A stretch of 64,000 bases of DNA from Ignavibacteriales bacterium. GTDB lineage: Bacteria > Bacteroidota > Ignavibacteria > Ignavibacteriales > SURF-24. The notes below the pieces were generated by a model. The model searched no databases. It saw only the letters and a program-made list of their open reading frames with translations, and was not told the origin of the DNA. Location of the stretch: contig JAPLFH010000018.1 in the NCBI GenBank assembly GCA_026390815.1, positions 1 through 64,000 on the forward strand, read 5' to 3'. Positions 1-8,658 of this stretch are shown here, in pieces; the first letter of the stretch is position 1, and each line of letters starts with the position of its first letter. Position numbers and translations under genes: made by a program.

Positions 1-1
1 T

Positions 2-109
2 GAAACAATATATCAGTTAGATTTTATTTTACCGGAATCAAAGCAAAAACTATCTATAAAAATAAACTTAACGGAAGAACAAAAACTACTATATCTGATT
101 TGTAATTAA
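2..109 (+). CDS. C-terminal end of a protein cut by the window edge
   Basis: An open frame enters at base 2 and ends at TAA 107-109, giving 35 residues (ETIYQLDF... ending LLYLICN). The start lies outside the window. The composition is ordinary for a cytosolic protein and no motif can be recognised. It could be a chance frame, because only about 100 bases are visible. Confidence 0.35.
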   Translation, partial: ETIYQLDFILPESKQKLSIKINLTEEQKLLYLICN

Positions 110-215
110 CTCTCAGGGTGTCCCAATGCGGAAAACAGGAAGAATCTCTGTACTAATAATCGAACTAATTCTAAAACAAACACGCAAGGCAGGCCTATCT
201 GCCGACAAAGGCAGG

Positions 216-476
216 CCTGTCTGCCCTGCCTACCGCACATAGGCGTCAACTTAAGGTAAAATATTTAGTTTATGATGAAAATAGCCCCGACTTTTCAAGT
301 CGGGGAAAGAATATTCTCCAAGAATTTAGGGCTTTAGCCCAACATTAGGATTGTATTGGACTAAAGTCCAGGATTTTTTGAGGATTCCGATACTCCGGCA
401 TAAATGCCGGAGCTATTCAAGTACAAAATTTCCTTAGGTTGACGCCTATGTGCCTGCGGTAGGCAGGGCAGACAGG
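216..476. repeat. Long imperfect inverted repeat enclosing palindromes
   Basis: The left arm at 216-256 and the right arm at 432-476 are reverse complements over about 41 bases, apart from a 4-base insertion in the right arm and one mismatch. The arms are GC-rich (CCTGTCTGCCCTGCC at the outer end) in an AT-rich context. The left arm is preceded by a related partial copy at 189-215. The enclosed 175 bases carry four short palindromes. This looks like a non-autonomous mobile or REP/BIME-like element. No transposase is present. Confidence 0.7.
285..412. repeat. Cluster of four short perfect palindromes
   Basis: Four consecutive hairpins are visible: CCCCGACTT/AAGTCGGGG at 285-305, GGGCT/AGCCC at 329-340, TGGACT/AGTCCA at 357-370 and CTCCGGCA/TGCCGGAG at 393-412. 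Spacing is fairly regular. REP-type palindromes associated with Y1/RAYT transposases look like this, but that assignment is inferred. The only other similar cluster I see is near 29.7 kb. Confidence 0.65.
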
Positions 477-566
477 GTTGCGAACGAAGAATCTAACACC
501 CCGATAAGAGTAAGTCCCATCATTAGTATAGAGATTCTTCACTCCATTCAGAATGCAAATTTTGTG
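477..566. repeat. MITE-like repeat fragment
   Basis: GAAGAATCT at 486-494 and AGATTCTTC at 532-540 form an inverted pair. The following bases (CATTCAGAATG) resemble the end of the element at 6718-6802, where GGATTCTTCATTCC is followed by CAGAATGACAATT. The two are probably diverged members of one short dispersed repeat family. The rest of the gap from 567 to 851 is AT-rich and shows nothing recognisable. Confidence 0.45.
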
Positions 567-851
567 TAAGGTGATTTGGTAATTTATTTTGAATGGTGTT
601 TGATTAGAAACCATAATGAATTTTACGAACTGTAAATCATTAAAAGGAGAATGATAAAGTCCTACATTTTCTTGCCAATTTGTTAATATTTCGTTGCTTT
701 TATAAGATTAAATTTATAACTTCGTACAAAGTAAATTCGCATTAACCGATGTATAATCCCCAGATTAATTGTTTAAGTTTTTTTTCTTTGTTGATTCAAC
801 CTTATCACTTTAAATTATGGGAAGAACTGTGAATTATAAATAAGAGGAACA

Positions 852-3827
852 ATGAAAAAAAAACCAATTCCTAAACGATCTCCGATCATTAAAAAGAATG
901 TTACTCATGAAATATCGTACATAGATAATTCTTTTTATGTAGTTGGCATTGGAGCATCTGCAGGTGGTTTAGATGCACTTGAAAGATTTTTTGGAAGTAT
1001 GACTGAGAATTCTGGTATGGCTTTTATCGTCGTATCGCATTTAGATCCCAATCATATAAGCATTATGCCGGAGCTAATTCAAAAATCTACCAAGATGAAG
1101 TTATTTCAAGCTGAAGACGGAATGGAAGTTAAACCTAACCATGTATATGTTACACCGGCTAATCGGGATTTAGCAATACTCCACGGAACAATCCAATTAA
1201 TTGAACCACTTGAGGCGCATGGGTTCAGGCTTCCAATTGATTTTTTCTTCAAATCCCTTTCAGCAGATTTAGGTGAAAAAGCTATTTGTATTATTCTTTC
1301 TGGAATGGCTTCTGATGGCACAACAGGATTGAAAGCAGTAAAAAGTGAATTAGGAATGGTGATGGTACAGGATCCTAAATCAGCAAAATTTGATGGGATG
1401 CCAACCAGTGCAATTAAAACCGGATTAGTAGATTACATTCTTCCACCCGAAGAAATGCCTGAACAATTATTAAAATATACTTCCCAAAAAGTTAAAGGTG
1501 TTTTATTAGATAAAGCAATTACGGATGGTAAAATCCCTGATTCAATTCAAAAAATATTCATACTTCTCAGAACCCATACTGGTCACGATTTTTCCCATTA
1601 TAAACAGAACACAATCTTTCGGCGAGTTGAACGAAGAATGAATATTTCTCAGTTGGATGGTCTTCCAGATTATATTCGTTTGCTTCAGGAAAATCCTTCT
1701 GAAATAGAAAACTTGTTTAAGGAATTTTTAATTGGTGTAACAAATTTTTTCAGAGATCCCGAATCATTCGAGAAATTGAAAAAGATATTATTAGAGTTAG
1801 TAAAAAGTAAACCGGAACACGGTCAAATAAGAATTTGGGTGCCAGGTTGTTCTACCGGTGAAGAAGCATACTCGGTTGCAATTTTATTAAAAGAATGCAT
1901 GAATGAAGCAAAGAAAAATTTTAGCGTGCAAATATTTGCCACAGATATTGATAGTAACGCAATTGAAAAAGCGCGTATAGGTTCATTTACAGGAATTGAA
2001 TCCGATGTTGGCAAAGAACGTTTGAACCATTTCTTTACTTCCGAAGGAAATCTTTTTCATATTCGAAAAGAAATTAGAGAAATGTTAGTCTTTGCACCTC
2101 AAAGCATTATTAAAGATCCTCCATTTACCAAACTGGACCTAATCACCTGCCGAAATCTTTTAATTTATTTTAATACCGAATTACAGAAAAAAATTGTTCC
2201 TTTGTTTCATTATAGTCTTTTACCTAAGGGAGTACTTTTTCTTGGTTCATCGGAAACAATTGGCGAGTTTGTTGATTTGTTTTCAATGTTAGATAGTAAA
2301 TGGAAAATTTACAAAAGAAGGGATTCAATTTTTTCGGTGCAACCTTTTATAGAATTCCCGGTACAACGGTCAATTGGAAAAACTAATGAAACTATTATGA
2401 TAAAAAATGAAGTAAAAAATATTACCCAATTAGCAGAAAAAGTAATCCTGCAAAGTTACTCTCCAGATTGTGTAATCATAACCGGAAATGGAGATATAGT
2501 TTATATCCATGGCAGAACAGGTAAATACTTAGAGCTAATTCATGGCGAAGCGAAAATGAACATCTTTGAAATGGCACGCCCGGGATTAAAGCAAGAACTT
2601 CCAACTTTAATTAGAAGAGTTTTATTAAGTAAGAAATCTGTAACCGCCGAAGGAGTAAGAATAAAATCTAATGGTAATAGCCAATTGGTAAATCTTATTA
2701 TTAAACCAATCAAAGAACCGGCAGCAATGATCGGTTCCTTATTGATAATATTTGAAGAAATAATACCACAAAAAAAAGTATCGCCTTCAAAAAAAATCCA
2801 TTATGAACAGAAAGCAGAAAAAAATATTAAAGAACTTGAACACGAATTAAAAGCTGCTAAAGAAAATTTAAGGGCAACCATTGAAGAATTAGAAACTTCA
2901 AATGAAGAACTTAAATCTACCAATGAAGAAATGCAATCTACCAATGAGGAAATGCAAAGTTCAAATGAAGAATTGGAAACTTCTAAAGAAGAATTACAAT
3001 CATTAAATGAAGAATTGATTACAGTAAACACCGAGATGCAAAATAAGAATGATGCTTTATCAATTATAAATAATGATATGAAAAACCTGTTGGATAGCAT
3101 TGATATACCAACCATCTTTTTAGACAATAATCTGCTTATTAAAAGATTTACATTTCATGCAACAAAGGTTGTTAACCTTATTTCTTCGGATATTGGAAGA
3201 CCAATAAATCATATAGCTACAAATCTTAGGTATGAAAAATTTATTGAGGATGCAAAGGAAGTTTTAAGAACCTTGGTTTTTAAAGAAATTGAGTTACAAA
3301 CAAATGATGGTACCTGGTATCAAATGAGAATTTTACCGTACCGGACTTTAAGCAACATAATTGATGGTGTTGTTATTACGTTTTCAAATATCAACAAAAT
3401 AAAAATTGCTTCTAGTGAGATAACTAAGTTAAACCAGGAAATCCAAATTGCGCGGGATTTTTCAAACAATATTGTTGAGACGCTTAGGGATTCACTTCTT
3501 ATTCTTGATGATAAATTAAAAGTACTTTCTGCTAACAGGGCTTTTTATAAAGTGTTTGATACCATTAGCGAAAAAACTGTTGGTAAATTTATTTATGAAC
3601 TTGAAGATAATAATTGGGATATACCAAAACTGAGGAAATTGCTTCAGGAAATAATTCCTAAAGCCACGTTTTTTGAAGACTTTGAAGTTGAATACAATTT
3701 TAAAAAAGGTGGTAGAAAAAAACTATTATTAAATGCCCGCGAGGTATTTCAGGGAGATAAAGAATCTAAACTCATCCTGCTTGCAATCCAGAGCCAGGAC
3801 ATAAAAGAGAAAGGTGGCAAAAAATGA
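852..3827 (+). CDS. CheB/CheR fusion protein with S-helix and two PAS domains
   Basis: This 991-residue protein fuses a chemotaxis methylesterase to a methyltransferase. The CheB part (about 28-215) has the catalytic triad S36 (GASAGG), H63 and D155. The CheR part (about 225-490) has the SAM-binding motif PGCSTGEEAYS around 332-338. Residues about 650-730 form a heptad-repeated signalling helix rich in NEEL/NEEM units. A PAS10-like domain (about 735-850) and a second PAS (about 865-985) follow. The second PAS is of the same subtype as the seven repeats in the kinase at 45680. There is no kinase domain, but the next gene overlaps the stop by 4 bases and encodes one, so the two probably signal together. 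No MCP or chemotaxis genes lie nearby, so a non-chemotactic sensory role is likely. Confidence 0.93.
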   Translation: MKKKPIPKRSPIIKKNVTHEISYIDNSFYVVGIGASAGGLDALERFFGSMTENSGMAFIVVSHLDPNHISIMPELIQKSTKMKLFQAEDGMEVKPNHVYVTPANRDLAILHGTIQLIEPLEAHGFRLPIDFFFKSLSADLGEKAICIILSGMASDGTTGLKAVKSELGMVMVQDPKSAKFDGMPTSAIKTGLVDYILPPEEMPEQLLKYTSQKVKGVLLDKAITDGKIPDSIQKIFILLRTHTGHDFSHYKQNTIFRRVERRMNISQLDGLPDYIRLLQENPSEIENLFKEFLIGVTNFFRDPESFEKLKKILLELVKSKPEHGQIRIWVPGCSTGEEAYSVAILLKECMNEAKKNFSVQIFATDIDSNAIEKARIGSFTGIESDVGKERLNHFFTSEGNLFHIRKEIREMLVFAPQSIIKDPPFTKLDLITCRNLLIYFNTELQKKIVPLFHYSLLPKGVLFLGSSETIGEFVDLFSMLDSKWKIYKRRDSIFSVQPFIEFPVQRSIGKTNETIMIKNEVKNITQLAEKVILQSYSPDCVIITGNGDIVYIHGRTGKYLELIHGEAKMNIFEMARPGLKQELPTLIRRVLLSKKSVTAEGVRIKSNGNSQLVNLIIKPIKEPAAMIGSLLIIFEEIIPQKKVSPSKKIHYEQKAEKNIKELEHELKAAKENLRATIEELETSNEELKSTNEEMQSTNEEMQSSNEELETSKEELQSLNEELITVNTEMQNKNDALSIINNDMKNLLDSIDIPTIFLDNNLLIKRFTFHATKVVNLISSDIGRPINHIATNLRYEKFIEDAKEVLRTLVFKEIELQTNDGTWYQMRILPYRTLSNIIDGVVITFSNINKIKIASSEITKLNQEIQIARDFSNNIVETLRDSLLILDDKLKVLSANRAFYKVFDTISEKTVGKFIYELEDNNWDIPKLRKLLQEIIPKATFFEDFEVEYNFKKGGRKKLLLNAREVFQGDKESKLILLAIQSQDIKEKGGKK

Positions 3828-5110
3828 AACGTTCCAAAAAACAACCAGAATTAACTAATATTGAACAAGTGATAAATAAAATTGAACTAAAAAACAAAAA
3901 AACGGCGGTTGAAAATATTGAAGACGTTCAAAAACTTGTGCATTTAGTTTACGTTCATCAAATTGAATTGGAACACCAAAACCAGGAACTTAGAATTACG
4001 CAGGAAGAACTGGAAGTATCCAGGCATAAATATGTAAACCTTTTTGATTTTTCACCAATACCTTACTTTACTTTGAACATTGATGGAATAATTAAGGAAG
4101 TAAATTTAAGCGCCGGTAAAATGTTTGGCGTTGAAAGAAAAAAATTAGTTGGTAATCGTTTTATTTCTTACGTCCAGTTAAATGAACGGGATATTTTTAA
4201 TTCCTTTATTAAAACTGTTTTTAATTCACCAGAAAAACACTCCAGTCAAATAAAATTGGTAAACAAAGGAAAACAAATATTGCATGTTTTAATGGAAGGA
4301 TTAAAGTTTGATGAATCTTCGGAAACAGATCAAAAATGCCAGGTTGCTATAATAGATTTGACTGAATACAAAAAGATTGAAGATTCGTTAAATAAAACCA
4401 ACGAAGAACTTAAAACAATTAATGATACCAAAGATAAATTCTTCTCAATCATTGCACACGATTTAAGGAGCCCTTTACAATCTTTGCTGAGTTCTTCCGA
4501 ATTGTTAGCAAAAGAAATTGAAAGCTTATCTGGAGAAGAAATACAATTTTTTAGCAAAGGATTAAATGAAAATTTGAATAACCTTTATACACTTCTGGAA
4601 AATTTACTCAATTGGTCAATGATGCAAAGAGATAAGATAGAGTATAACCCGGTAAATCTTAACCTCAATGGAATAGTAAATAATGTAATTGGAATTTCAA
4701 ATCCGACCGCTTTGAAGAAAAATATTTTTATATCTAACAGTGTTGAACCCGGAATATTTGTTTATGCGGATTCTAATATGCTTCGCTCAGTAGTTCAGAA
4801 CCTTATTACAAATGCAGTTAAATTTACCCGGGCTTTAGGAAGAATAATTATTACATCTGTTAAGAATGGCGATTTTATAGAAGTTTCTATCCAGGACAAC
4901 GGAATAGGAATCGAATCGGAAAAAATTGCTAAACTCTTCAACTTTAACACACTAAATACATCTAGCGGCACAGCCAGTGAGAGCGGAACCGGACTTGGTT
5001 TATTACTTAGTAAAGAATTTATTGAAAGAAACGGTGGTAAAATTTGGGTGGAAAGTGAATTGGGAAAAGGATCAAAGTTTAATTTCACTTTACGCAAAGC
5101 AATTTCATGA
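3824..5110 (+). CDS. PAS-domain histidine kinase
   Basis: A 428-residue cytosolic sensor kinase. The N-terminus (1-65) is a predicted coiled coil, followed by one PAS domain (about 68-185). The HisKA dimerisation domain carries the phospho-accepting H212 (IIAHDLRSP). The HATPase domain has the N box (NLITNAVKF), G1 box (DNGIGIE) and G2 box (GTGLGL). The ATG overlaps the stop of the CheB/CheR/PAS gene (ATGA-type overlap), so translation is probably coupled. The NarL-type regulator 130 bases downstream is the likely partner. No membrane segment is seen, so the signal must be cytosolic or relayed by the fusion protein. Confidence 0.92.
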   Translation: MKRSKKQPELTNIEQVINKIELKNKKTAVENIEDVQKLVHLVYVHQIELEHQNQELRITQEELEVSRHKYVNLFDFSPIPYFTLNIDGIIKEVNLSAGKMFGVERKKLVGNRFISYVQLNERDIFNSFIKTVFNSPEKHSSQIKLVNKGKQILHVLMEGLKFDESSETDQKCQVAIIDLTEYKKIEDSLNKTNEELKTINDTKDKFFSIIAHDLRSPLQSLLSSSELLAKEIESLSGEEIQFFSKGLNENLNNLYTLLENLLNWSMMQRDKIEYNPVNLNLNGIVNNVIGISNPTALKKNIFISNSVEPGIFVYADSNMLRSVVQNLITNAVKFTRALGRIIITSVKNGDFIEVSIQDNGIGIESEKIAKLFNFNTLNTSSGTASESGTGLGLLLSKEFIERNGGKIWVESELGKGSKFNFTLRKAIS

Positions 5111-5241
5111 TAAATTATCAAGTTGTACTACATAAAATTTATTTTTCATTAATCCAGAATTCAATTGGATTGTAATATGATTATAGGATTGCTAAAGTCA
5201 ATACCAAATTTTGGTTTTCTTTTAGAACAATCGGAAGCAAT

Positions 5242-5934
5242 ATGAAAAAAATTAAGATATTGCTTATTGAAGATAATAAGCTTTTGCGCGATGGAATAAC
5301 ATCAGTGCTAAAAAAACAACCAGATATGAAAGTTGTTGCCACAGATGGTATTGCTGAAAATATTTTGGAGATAATAGGCAAACTAAAATTAAACATTGTG
5401 CTTCTCGATCTTGGTTTACGAAGTAATAATAGTTTGCAAGTTGTAAAATTAATTAAAAAGCATTTTCAGGAAACCAAAATAATAGGGATGGATCTTATAC
5501 CACTTCAATCAGATGTTTTTGACTTTGTACAAGCAGGAGTTTCAGGATTTATACTTAAAGATGCAAATGTTAATGAATTTTTAAAAACTATCCGATCAGT
5601 TTATCAGGATGCACAGGTTTTACCACCAAACTTAACCGGTTCACTTTTTAGTCAGATAGTAAAACATGCAATTAATGAATTCAAACCTTCCATAATTGCG
5701 GAAGCGGTTAGCATGACAAAACGCGAGCGGCAAGTGATCGAATTGGTTGCGGATGGTTTTGCCAATAAAGAGATTGCACAAAAACTTCATCTCTCTACCT
5801 TCACTGTAAAAAGTCATGTTCATAACATACTGGAAAAATTGTCGCTTCATACACGTGTGCAGGTTGCAAAATATGCTCATATTAATGAAACATATAAAAC
5901 TGCAATTGATTCAACTTCATTAATAAGCGAGTAA
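5242..5934 (+). CDS. NarL/LuxR-family response regulator (paralogue 1)
   Basis: 230 residues. The receiver domain (1-125) has acidic residues E10/D11, phospho-acceptor D56 in VLLDLGLRS and the conserved K near 109 (FILKDA). A LuxR-type helix-turn-helix follows (about 165-225), with TKRERQVIELVADGFANKE and the recognition helix STFTVKSHVHNILEKL. It is strongly similar to the regulator at 11874 and less so to the one at 44834. All three share the same unusual C-terminal tail (KTAIDSTSLISE type). It sits directly after the kinase and is presumably phosphorylated by it. Confidence 0.93.
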   Translation: MKKIKILLIEDNKLLRDGITSVLKKQPDMKVVATDGIAENILEIIGKLKLNIVLLDLGLRSNNSLQVVKLIKKHFQETKIIGMDLIPLQSDVFDFVQAGVSGFILKDANVNEFLKTIRSVYQDAQVLPPNLTGSLFSQIVKHAINEFKPSIIAEAVSMTKRERQVIELVADGFANKEIAQKLHLSTFTVKSHVHNILEKLSLHTRVQVAKYAHINETYKTAIDSTSLISE

Positions 5935-5950
5935 TTGCCAGCAGCATTCT

Positions 5951-5992
5951 GCCCAAATGATGTAGTTCTTTTTTCATCCCATTGCCTTATTG
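5951..5992 (+). promoter_or_regulatory. Conserved 45-bp hairpin element, copy 1
   Basis: The centre TAGTTCTTTTTT differs from consensus at one base. The arms CAAATGATG and CATCCCATTG both depart from consensus in a way that keeps a T-A pair in the outer stem. TTATT follows 17 bases after GTTCT. The start codon of the Lys-rich protein lies 115 bases downstream. The element begins 17 bases after the preceding regulator's stop. Confidence 0.75.
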
Positions 5993-6106
5993 TGTACTTC
6001 AATTATTCTACGTATAATGTTCAAGAAGAATTTAATTATAATGATGCAATTAAAAATTATTTTATTCTTCATTAGATCTTAATCTTAAATTATAAGGGAA
6101 AAAATC

Positions 6107-6232
6107 ATGAGCAAAGGTCAGAACACCAAAAAGGGTTCAAAGAAAGAACCTGCTAAAACTATGAAGGAAAAAAAGACTGCTAAAAGAGATAAGAAAAATG
6201 ATAAGACGAGTCACGGGCTGCTGAATAAATAG
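6107..6232 (+). CDS. Small lysine-rich protein, 41 residues
   Basis: The frame starts at ATG 6107 with AAGGGA 8 bases upstream and encodes a very basic peptide (MSKGQNTKKGSKKEPAKTMK, ending SHGLLNK). It has no hydrophobic stretch and is probably disordered and nucleic-acid-binding, although no domain is recognisable. Small Lys-rich proteins beginning MSKGQNTKK occur in Bacteroidetes-type genomes, to my knowledge without an assigned function. It lies downstream of copy 1 of the conserved element and was too short for ordinary ORF calling. Confidence 0.6.
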   Translation: MSKGQNTKKGSKKEPAKTMKEKKTAKRDKKNDKTSHGLLNK

Positions 6233-6463
6233 TGTCCGGTAAGTCGTCAGTAATTTTTTTAAAATCATTTTTTAGTAATGTTTTTTTTTAGATTCTTCAA
6301 CATAATCTTAAAAATAAACTGCACAAAAAAAATCAACTCCATTTCATCTTTGAAAAACCTGGTGTATTTGCAGGAAAGTAATCCTTGCGTATCTGCATAA
6401 CCATTGCAAAACTGAAATAGCTGCCGCTTCTTTAGTAAGCACATAAATTTCTACGGATTTTAT

Positions 6464-6507
6464 ATCCAAAGGATGTAGTTCCTTTTTCATCCTTTTGGGT
6501 GATTGTT
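6464..6507 (+). promoter_or_regulatory. Conserved 45-bp hairpin element, copy 2
   Basis: The arms CCAAAGGATG and CATCCTTTTGG pair along their whole length apart from one bulged T, the most stable form in the window. The centre TAGTTCCTTTTT is identical to consensus. TGATT follows at the constant 17-base distance. The next start is the truncated regulator at 6625, 118 bases on. The rest of 6233-6463 shows nothing recognisable. Confidence 0.8.
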
Positions 6508-6624
6508 GTACTTTTAATTTTTTGTAATATTTGACGAAATAAAAAATTAATACTTTATAGTTTTGATTAAGAAATACAATCAAGCGACAGAGAATTCTGG
6601 AGACTTATTTGGATAGGCAAAAAT

Positions 6625-6765
6625 ATGAGCAATATCCTTTTAGTTGATGAACAAATATTTGCAAGTAAAATTTTGTTAATACAGATATTAATAAGGTCAC
6701 CATACGAAAGAAATTGTAATTGTCATTATGAGGGAACGAAATATCTCAAACCAGTTGGAAATTGA
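6625..6765 (+). pseudogene. Response-regulator fragment interrupted by a MITE-like repeat
   Basis: The frame starts MSNILLVDEQIFASKILLIQ, which resembles the first strand and helix of a receiver domain (normally ILLVDD). It loses similarity after about 31 codons, where the repeat at 6718-6802 begins, and ends at TGA inside the repeat. No receiver aspartate is left. It is probably the stump of a regulator gene broken by repeat insertion. A chance frame cannot be excluded. Confidence 0.4.
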
Positions 6766-6802
6766 GGTGTGTGGATTCTTCATTCCGTACAGAATGACAA
6801 TT
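6718..6802. repeat. 85-bp MITE-like element with 10-bp terminal inverted repeats
   Basis: AATTGTCATT at 6718-6727 and AATGACAATT at 6793-6802 are perfect inverted termini. Internal bases include GGATTCTTCATTCC. Short dispersed repeats of this kind are common in Bacteroidetes/Chlorobi genomes and encode nothing. It lies within the regulator fragment and about 70 bases before the KaiC-like gene, so it may also affect that gene's leader. Confidence 0.6.
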
Positions 6803-6874
6803 TTGTGAAAAATAATTTAATAAGCATAGAAAATAAAATAAGTAAGAACGATAACAATTCTGGAGATAACTATT

Positions 6875-8590
6875 ATGAAAAAAAATATTTTGAAATTTCA
6901 ACGAAAGATCCTTCCTAAATCGCCTACCAGCATTCAAGGGCTGGACGAAATAACCGGTGGTGGATTACCAAAAGGAAGACCTACGCTTGTGTGCGGAGGT
7001 GCGGGTTGTGGAAAAACTCTCTTTGCGATGGAGTTTCTTGTGCGTGGTGCTACTATTTACAATGAACCTGGTGTATTTATTTCATTTGAGGAAACTGAAA
7101 AAGAACTAACAGCAAACGTTGCTTCGTTAGGTTTCGATTTGGAAAGCCTTGTTGCGCAAAAAAAGATTTGGCTTGAACACATTCATATTGAGCGGGGTGA
7201 AATTGAACAGAGTGGGGAATATGACTTGAAAGGTTTGTTTGTTCGTATCCACAATGCTATTGAAAGTATTAGTGCAAAGCGTGTTGTGCTGGATACTATT
7301 GAATCTCTCTTTTCAGCATTACCCAACGCAACTGTTGTACGCACAGAGCTTAGGAGGTTGTTCGGCTGGCTAAAAAAGAAAGGTGTTACAACAATAGTAA
7401 CTGGAGAGCGTGGCAATGGTACATTAACACGCCAGGGTTTGGAAGAGTACGTTTCTGACTGTGTTATACTTCTTGACCATCGGGTAAACGATCAATCCTC
7501 AATAAGGAGATTGCGAATTGTTAAATATCGCGGCTCAACACACGGTACTAACGAATATCCTTTTTTAATTGATGAAGATGGTTTTTCTGTTCTACCTGTT
7601 ACTTCGCTGGGATTAAATCACACTACATCCATCGAAAGAATTTCCACAGGAATTCCGCGTCTTGATACTATGCTATCTGGCAAAGGGTTCTTCCGCGGCA
7701 GCACGGTGCTTGTTTCTGGTACCGCAGGTACCGGCAAGACAAGCGTTGCAGCGCAATTTGTTGAAGCAGCATGCAAGCGCGGTGAGCGCGTTCTTTATTT
7801 CGCTTTTGAAGAATCACCACGCCAGTTTATGCGCAATATGTCTTCTATCGGAATAAATTTAGAACCCTTGGTAAAAAAAGGATTGCTCCATTTTCATGCA
7901 ACTCGCCCAACACTTTTTGGATTGGAACATCATCTAACAACAACTATAAAATTGATTAATAAAGTTGAACCGCAAATAGTTGTATTGGACCCCATTGATG
8001 CTTTTGTAATGGGAGGGAACCAGGCTGAAGTAAAAATAATGCTTTTACGACTCGTAGATTTTTTAAAGATGAAAAATATCACTGCATTCTTTACGACCCT
8101 TACTAATTCTAGTGATGACCAGGAGCTAACAGATATGTCAATATCTTCCTTAATAGATACTTGGTTACTTTTACGGGATATTGAAATTGGCGGTGAGCGT
8201 AACAGGGGATTGTATATTCTTAAATCACGCGGTATGGCACATTCCAATCAGATTCGTGAATTTATACTTACCGACCGTGGAATTGAATTACTTGATGTGT
8301 ATGTTGGTCCTGAGGGCGTACTGACTGGTTCAGCTCGGTTATCGCAAGAAGCTAAAAACGATGAAGAACAATTCCTACGTCAACAAGAAATTGAACGTAA
8401 ACAATTTGGATTAAAACTAAGACGTGCCGCAACAGATGCTCATATCGTAGTTCTGCAGTCTGAATTTAAAGCTGAAGAATCAGAAACAATCAAAATTATT
8501 GAAATGGAAAAAGCTAAAACCGAAAGATTCGTGAAAGATCAGAAAAAAATGGCTGAGAGTAGAAAAGCAGATACATCCACAAAAAAATAA
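6875..8590 (+). CDS. KaiC-like double-domain RecA-type ATPase
   Basis: 571 residues with two KaiC domains. Walker A motifs are GGAGCGKT at 41-48 and GTAGTGKT at 282-289. Walker B strands are RVVLDTIESL and IVVLDPIDAF, with catalytic glutamates after the first Walker A (FEETEKE) and second (FEESPRQ). By alignment with cyanobacterial KaiC (S431/T432 in HISTITDT) the C-terminal domain has S424 and S425 (SISSLIDT), so both phospho-sites keep a hydroxyl. The C-terminal 85 residues are charged coiled coil. No kaiA or kaiB is present. Non-cyanobacterial KaiC proteins often pair with PAS kinases and act in stress signalling, and a hybrid kinase follows 68 bases downstream. Confidence 0.92.
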   Translation: MKKNILKFQRKILPKSPTSIQGLDEITGGGLPKGRPTLVCGGAGCGKTLFAMEFLVRGATIYNEPGVFISFEETEKELTANVASLGFDLESLVAQKKIWLEHIHIERGEIEQSGEYDLKGLFVRIHNAIESISAKRVVLDTIESLFSALPNATVVRTELRRLFGWLKKKGVTTIVTGERGNGTLTRQGLEEYVSDCVILLDHRVNDQSSIRRLRIVKYRGSTHGTNEYPFLIDEDGFSVLPVTSLGLNHTTSIERISTGIPRLDTMLSGKGFFRGSTVLVSGTAGTGKTSVAAQFVEAACKRGERVLYFAFEESPRQFMRNMSSIGINLEPLVKKGLLHFHATRPTLFGLEHHLTTTIKLINKVEPQIVVLDPIDAFVMGGNQAEVKIMLLRLVDFLKMKNITAFFTTLTNSSDDQELTDMSISSLIDTWLLLRDIEIGGERNRGLYILKSRGMAHSNQIREFILTDRGIELLDVYVGPEGVLTGSARLSQEAKNDEEQFLRQQEIERKQFGLKLRRAATDAHIVVLQSEFKAEESETIKIIEMEKAKTERFVKDQKKMAESRKADTSTKK

Positions 8591-8658
8591 TTATTGCCAA
8601 AAGGAAAGGTTATAAATTTTTTATAAAGCTGTTTGGATTCTAACTTAATGTTGTAATT

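Noticed and set aside
5951-5992. Conserved element as an intrinsic terminator of the preceding gene
   Set aside because: The T-rich segment is in the loop, not after the stem, and distance to the preceding stop varies widely while a gene start always follows.
6344-6583. Minus-strand frame beginning MKKELHPLD inside element copy 2, and similar antisense MKKELH starts in most copies
   Set aside because: The reverse complement of the conserved centre happens to read ATG AAA AAG GAA CTA CAT. Copy 10 has a stop right after it, copy 11 changes the residues, lengths are unrelated and the SD-like bases are too close to the ATG. Stem pairing and orientation relative to + strand genes explain the conservation better.
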